Below are positions 61,654 through 64,000 of a stretch of DNA of 64,000 nt, piece after piece. Location: assembly GCF_030295325.1 (NCBI RefSeq), contig NZ_AP027059.1, forward strand, positions 620,001 through 684,000, in the 5' to 3' direction. Both the position numbers and the translations under genes were made by a program. The stretch comes from Haliovirga abyssi (lineage in GTDB: Bacteria; Fusobacteriota; Fusobacteriia; Fusobacteriales; Haliovirgaceae). Position 1 is the stretch's first letter. Every line of letters starts with the position of its first letter. The notes under the pieces were generated by a model, which had not been told where the DNA came from, did no database searches, and saw only the letters and a list, made by a program, of their open reading frames with translations.

Positions 61654-61682
61654 TTGACATTAGAACTAATTAGGAGTATGAT
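61654..61682 (+). promoter_or_regulatory. Promoter-like sequence at the start of atpI
   Basis: TTGACA (61654-61659) and TATGAT (61677-61682) with a perfect 17-base spacer. Transcription would begin at about the atpI ATG (61688), so the transcript would be leaderless for atpI, or mainly serve atpB onward. The AGGAG ribosome site lies inside the spacer. Confidence 0.55.
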
Positions 61683-61687
61683 TAATT

Positions 61688-62071
61688 ATGGATAAAGTAT
61701 TAAAAAATGTAATAAAAAAGGCAGTTGTAGTAACATTAGTATTAATTATATATGGGTTAATAATTAAAGAACCTTCAATTTATTTTGGAATGGCAAGTGG
61801 TTGTATTATATCAATATTAAATTTTTATTTATTGATAAATGATACTAAAAAATATATTGCCATTTCAAATAAAGTTCAAAGAATTGCTTTTGCAGGATAT
61901 TTAAAGAGATATGCTATTAGTGGAATTCTTTTATTTATAATGATAAAAATAGGAATTGATTATTTTTTTGGAGCAGTTTTAGGAATTTTATTAGTGAAAT
62001 TTATAATTTTATTTACACAATTTTATAATATTGCAAAAGAAAGATTGAAAATGATTTTTAATAAGAGATAA
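61688..62071 (+). CDS. atpI: ATP synthase subunit I-like membrane protein
   Basis: A 127-residue protein with four hydrophobic segments. In Na+-type operons AtpI assists assembly of the c-ring. Position before atpB is the main evidence, with typical GMASGCIISILNFYLL in the second segment. ATG 61688 has an AGGAG site 11 bases upstream, slightly far. The 356-base gap to atpB holds two hairpin repeats. Confidence 0.75.
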   Translation: MDKVLKNVIKKAVVVTLVLIIYGLIIKEPSIYFGMASGCIISILNFYLLINDTKKYIAISNKVQRIAFAGYLKRYAISGILLFIMIKIGIDYFFGAVLGILLVKFIILFTQFYNIAKERLKMIFNKR

Positions 62072-62135
62072 TATAGATTTAAAGTAAGTAATATAGAAAA
62101 AAGTTATTGGGAAAAAGTAAAAAAAGATATAGTTT

Positions 62136-62190
62136 AAGGAACGTTTAAAAAATAAGTTTCTTATATTTTGTTATTTTTAAGACGTTCCTA
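62136..62190. repeat. Family A hairpin repeat, minimal outer-arm form
   Basis: AAGGAACGTTTAAAAAATAA and TTATTTTTAAGACGTTCCT are inverted around GTTTCTTATATTTTG. Only the outer arms of the 101-base form remain. It lies in the atpI-atpB gap. Confidence 0.7.
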
Positions 62191-62270
62191 AGTATAAAAA
62201 AGAATTTAGATAGATCGCTTTCAAAGGGTTAGTCATAATTGGCAAGTTATTTTTAAGCCATTTTTTAATA

Positions 62271-62390
62271 GAAAAGTATAAATTTATTCAGAAAAGAAGT
62301 TACACTATTTTTTAAGTATGGAATTTTTCAGAAACAAAAGATTTAGAAAAATATTTATACTCTACGAAATGCAGCGTAACTTCTTTTTAA
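62271..62390. repeat. Family B long hairpin repeat, copy 2, before atpB
   Basis: AGAAGTTACACT (62295-62306) pairs with AGCGTAACTTCT (62373-62384) with one mismatch. The AAAGTATAAATTT start, ATTTTTCAGAA centre and ATTTATACTCTAC right part match the copy at 42643-42780. It ends 38 bases before the atpB start and may affect its expression. The remaining parts of the gap (62072-62135 and 62191-62270) show nothing further. Confidence 0.7.
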
Positions 62391-62427
62391 TATAGATAAC
62401 TAAAAATTAATGAAAGGAGGTAAATTC

Positions 62428-63216
62428 ATGTTTAAATTTGTAGCACCACCCTTAGTTGAAGGACCACATGTAATGTTTGCCATTCATACTAGCGAACATT
62501 TTCCTTTTGCTATGAAATTAGCAGATGGAAGTTTCGGATTACCTGTAACTAATACAGTAACCACAACATGGTTTATTATTGTATTTCTTGCTGTATTATT
62601 TTGGTGGGGACTAAAAGATTTAAAACTCAAACCAACCAAGAAGCAGGTATTTTTTGAAATATTATTTTCGTTTTATGACAGCTTGGTAGAAAGTACTTTT
62701 GGAAAGAAGAGGAAGAAGAAGTATGTTTTGTATATATCTACATTAATAACTTTTTTATTAATAGCAAATACAATAACTTTTTTCCCAATACCAGGAATAT
62801 CATTTGAGAATGGTGGAATATCAATTGCACCACTATTTAGAGGTCCAACAGCAGATATGAACACAACAGTTGGATTAGCTTTAATAACAACTATGACTTT
62901 CTTATTTGCTTCAATATCAACAAGAGGCTTCTTAGGGTATTTAAAGGGATTAGCAGAACCTAATATATTGATGTTTCCATTAAATGTAATAGGCGAATTT
63001 GCAAAACCAATTAATATTTCTATGAGACTTTTTGGAAATATGTTTGCAGGAATGGTGATACTTGGGTTACTTTATATGGTGGCTCCAGCAATAATTCCAG
63101 CACCATTACATTTGTATTTTGATCTTTTTTCAGGAGTGGTACAAAGTTATGTATTTACAATGCTAACAATGGTATACATAAGTTCAGCTTTAAAAGAAGA
63201 AGAAGCAGAAATTTAA
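62428..63216 (+). CDS. atpB: F-type ATP synthase subunit a
   Basis: A 262-residue membrane stator subunit with about five helices that carries ions to the c-ring. The essential stator arginine lies in PINISMRLFGNMFAGMVI (helix 4). A C-terminal QSYVFTMLTMVYISSAL helix closes the channel. The start at ATG 62428 follows AAAGGAGG; an ATG at 62410 is upstream of that site. With the Na+-type c-subunit encoded next, this should conduct Na+. Confidence 0.95.
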   Translation: MFKFVAPPLVEGPHVMFAIHTSEHFPFAMKLADGSFGLPVTNTVTTTWFIIVFLAVLFWWGLKDLKLKPTKKQVFFEILFSFYDSLVESTFGKKRKKKYVLYISTLITFLLIANTITFFPIPGISFENGGISIAPLFRGPTADMNTTVGLALITTMTFLFASISTRGFLGYLKGLAEPNILMFPLNVIGEFAKPINISMRLFGNMFAGMVILGLLYMVAPAIIPAPLHLYFDLFSGVVQSYVFTMLTMVYISSALKEEEAEI

Positions 63217-63256
63217 AAATTTTAGAAAATCTGTAAATGAAACAAAAAAATTATAA

Positions 63257-63571
<315 letters not shown>

Positions 63572-63631
63572 AAAAATTAAAGATAGTAAAAATCAAAGAT
63601 AGAAATATGTGAAGCAGAGAGGAGGTTAGAA

Positions 63632-64000
63632 ATGGGTGGTAATATGCCTGCGGTATCTTTAGATGTGAATATGCTTTTTCAAATGGGAAATTTTATCTTG
63701 TTACTTTATGTATTCGCAAGATTTATGTTTAAACCTATGTCAAAATTTTTAGAAGAAAGAAGACAACAAATTACAGATGATATAGAAACAGCAAAATCAA
63801 ATAGAGAAAAAGCAATTGAAATGGAAAAAGAGATGGAAAAAGAGTTGAAAAGTGCTAAAATGAAATCTCAAGATATATTAAATGAAGCAATAAGAAAAAC
63901 TGAGGATATAAAAGATGACATTTTGAAAGAAACACATGCTACAAGAGAAAAAATGTTAAAAGCAGCAGAAGCTGACATAGTGAAAATGAAAGAACAAGTA
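63632..64000 (+). CDS. atpF: F-type ATP synthase subunit b (3' end outside window)
   Basis: The frame is open to the right edge, and the first 123 residues are visible. The N-terminal membrane helix (about 12-30, VNMLFQMGNFILLLYVFARF) is followed by KPMSKFLEERRQQI. A long charged helix (KSNREKAIEMEKEMEKELKSA) then forms the peripheral stalk, which holds the catalytic head against rotation. AGGAGG lies before the ATG. Order atpB-atpE-atpF is standard. Confidence 0.93.
   Translation, partial: MGGNMPAVSLDVNMLFQMGNFILLLYVFARFMFKPMSKFLEERRQQITDDIETAKSNREKAIEMEKEMEKELKSAKMKSQDILNEAIRKTEDIKDDILKETHATREKMLKAAEADIVKMKEQV

Overview
The window comes from a very AT-rich bacterial chromosome. The best fit is a member of the Fusobacteriota. 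The AtpE subunit has the Na+-type c-subunit sequence with a glutamate in both helices, as described for Fusobacterium. Gene order and protein style (NrdG2-type activase, DUF4080 radical SAM protein, SpoIID-domain and outer-membrane proteins) also fit. An outer-membrane barrel with a signal peptide points to a diderm cell, and HydF, NrdG2 and many FeS radical SAM enzymes point to an anaerobe. The genus cannot be fixed from sequence alone. Every protein gene but one (hydF) lies on the + strand. There is no rRNA, CRISPR array or intact insertion sequence.

Layout. 1-3.4 kb: end of a beta-propeller-like protein, an exported lipase, and a marR-MATE efflux operon with a paired operator. 3.4-8.2 kb: tRNA-Gly and tRNA-Lys, then the rimP-nusA-ylxR/L7Ae-infB-rbfA translation operon behind a leader hairpin. 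8.3-19.5 kb: recJ, then the protein quality-control run tig-clpP-clpX-lon, then engB and valS. 19.5-22.5 kb: an iron alcohol dehydrogenase gene bounded by two copies of the same terminator, then convergent hydF. 22.6-30.7 kb: nrdG2-hflX-diguanylate cyclase-dus-mltG-STAS-cheR and an outer-membrane protein. 30.8-40.1 kb: B12/radical SAM protein, SpoIID-domain protein, glycosyltransferase, tilS, ftsH, folE and an HD-GYP protein. 40.1-42.6 kb: rpsO-pnp. 42.8-55 kb: Rpn-type nuclease, rimO-pgsA, proC, yggT, yggU, a DRTGG / CBS-HATPase / PHP signalling trio, a CCA-adding-type enzyme, ispG, a second diguanylate cyclase, MazG and a DUF362-ferredoxin protein. 55-61.6 kb: methyltransferase, MFS transporter, alkaline-phosphatase-superfamily enzyme, zinc phospholipase C-like protein, a membrane protein with a degenerate GGDEF domain, and dCMP deaminase. 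61.6-64 kb: start of the Na+ ATP synthase operon (atpI, atpB, atpE, atpF, the last cut by the window edge).

How the genes work together. Most of the window is housekeeping: translation initiation and ribosome maturation, proteolysis, tRNA processing, envelope synthesis and energy conservation. Cyclic-di-GMP signalling is unusually visible, with two diguanylate cyclases that look active, one degenerate GGDEF protein and one HD-GYP protein with an altered motif. HydF plus the DRTGG/CBS-HATPase/PHP trio suggests that [FeFe]-hydrogenase metabolism is encoded elsewhere in the genome.

The most noteworthy non-coding content is two families of hairpin-forming interspersed repeats placed between co-directional genes. 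Family A (six copies or fragments) includes one copy that appears to have inserted into the loop of another. Family B has two copies. There are also single long inverted repeats upstream of the lipase gene and valS, a duplicated terminator around adh, and candidate leader regulation of the nusA operon and rpsO.
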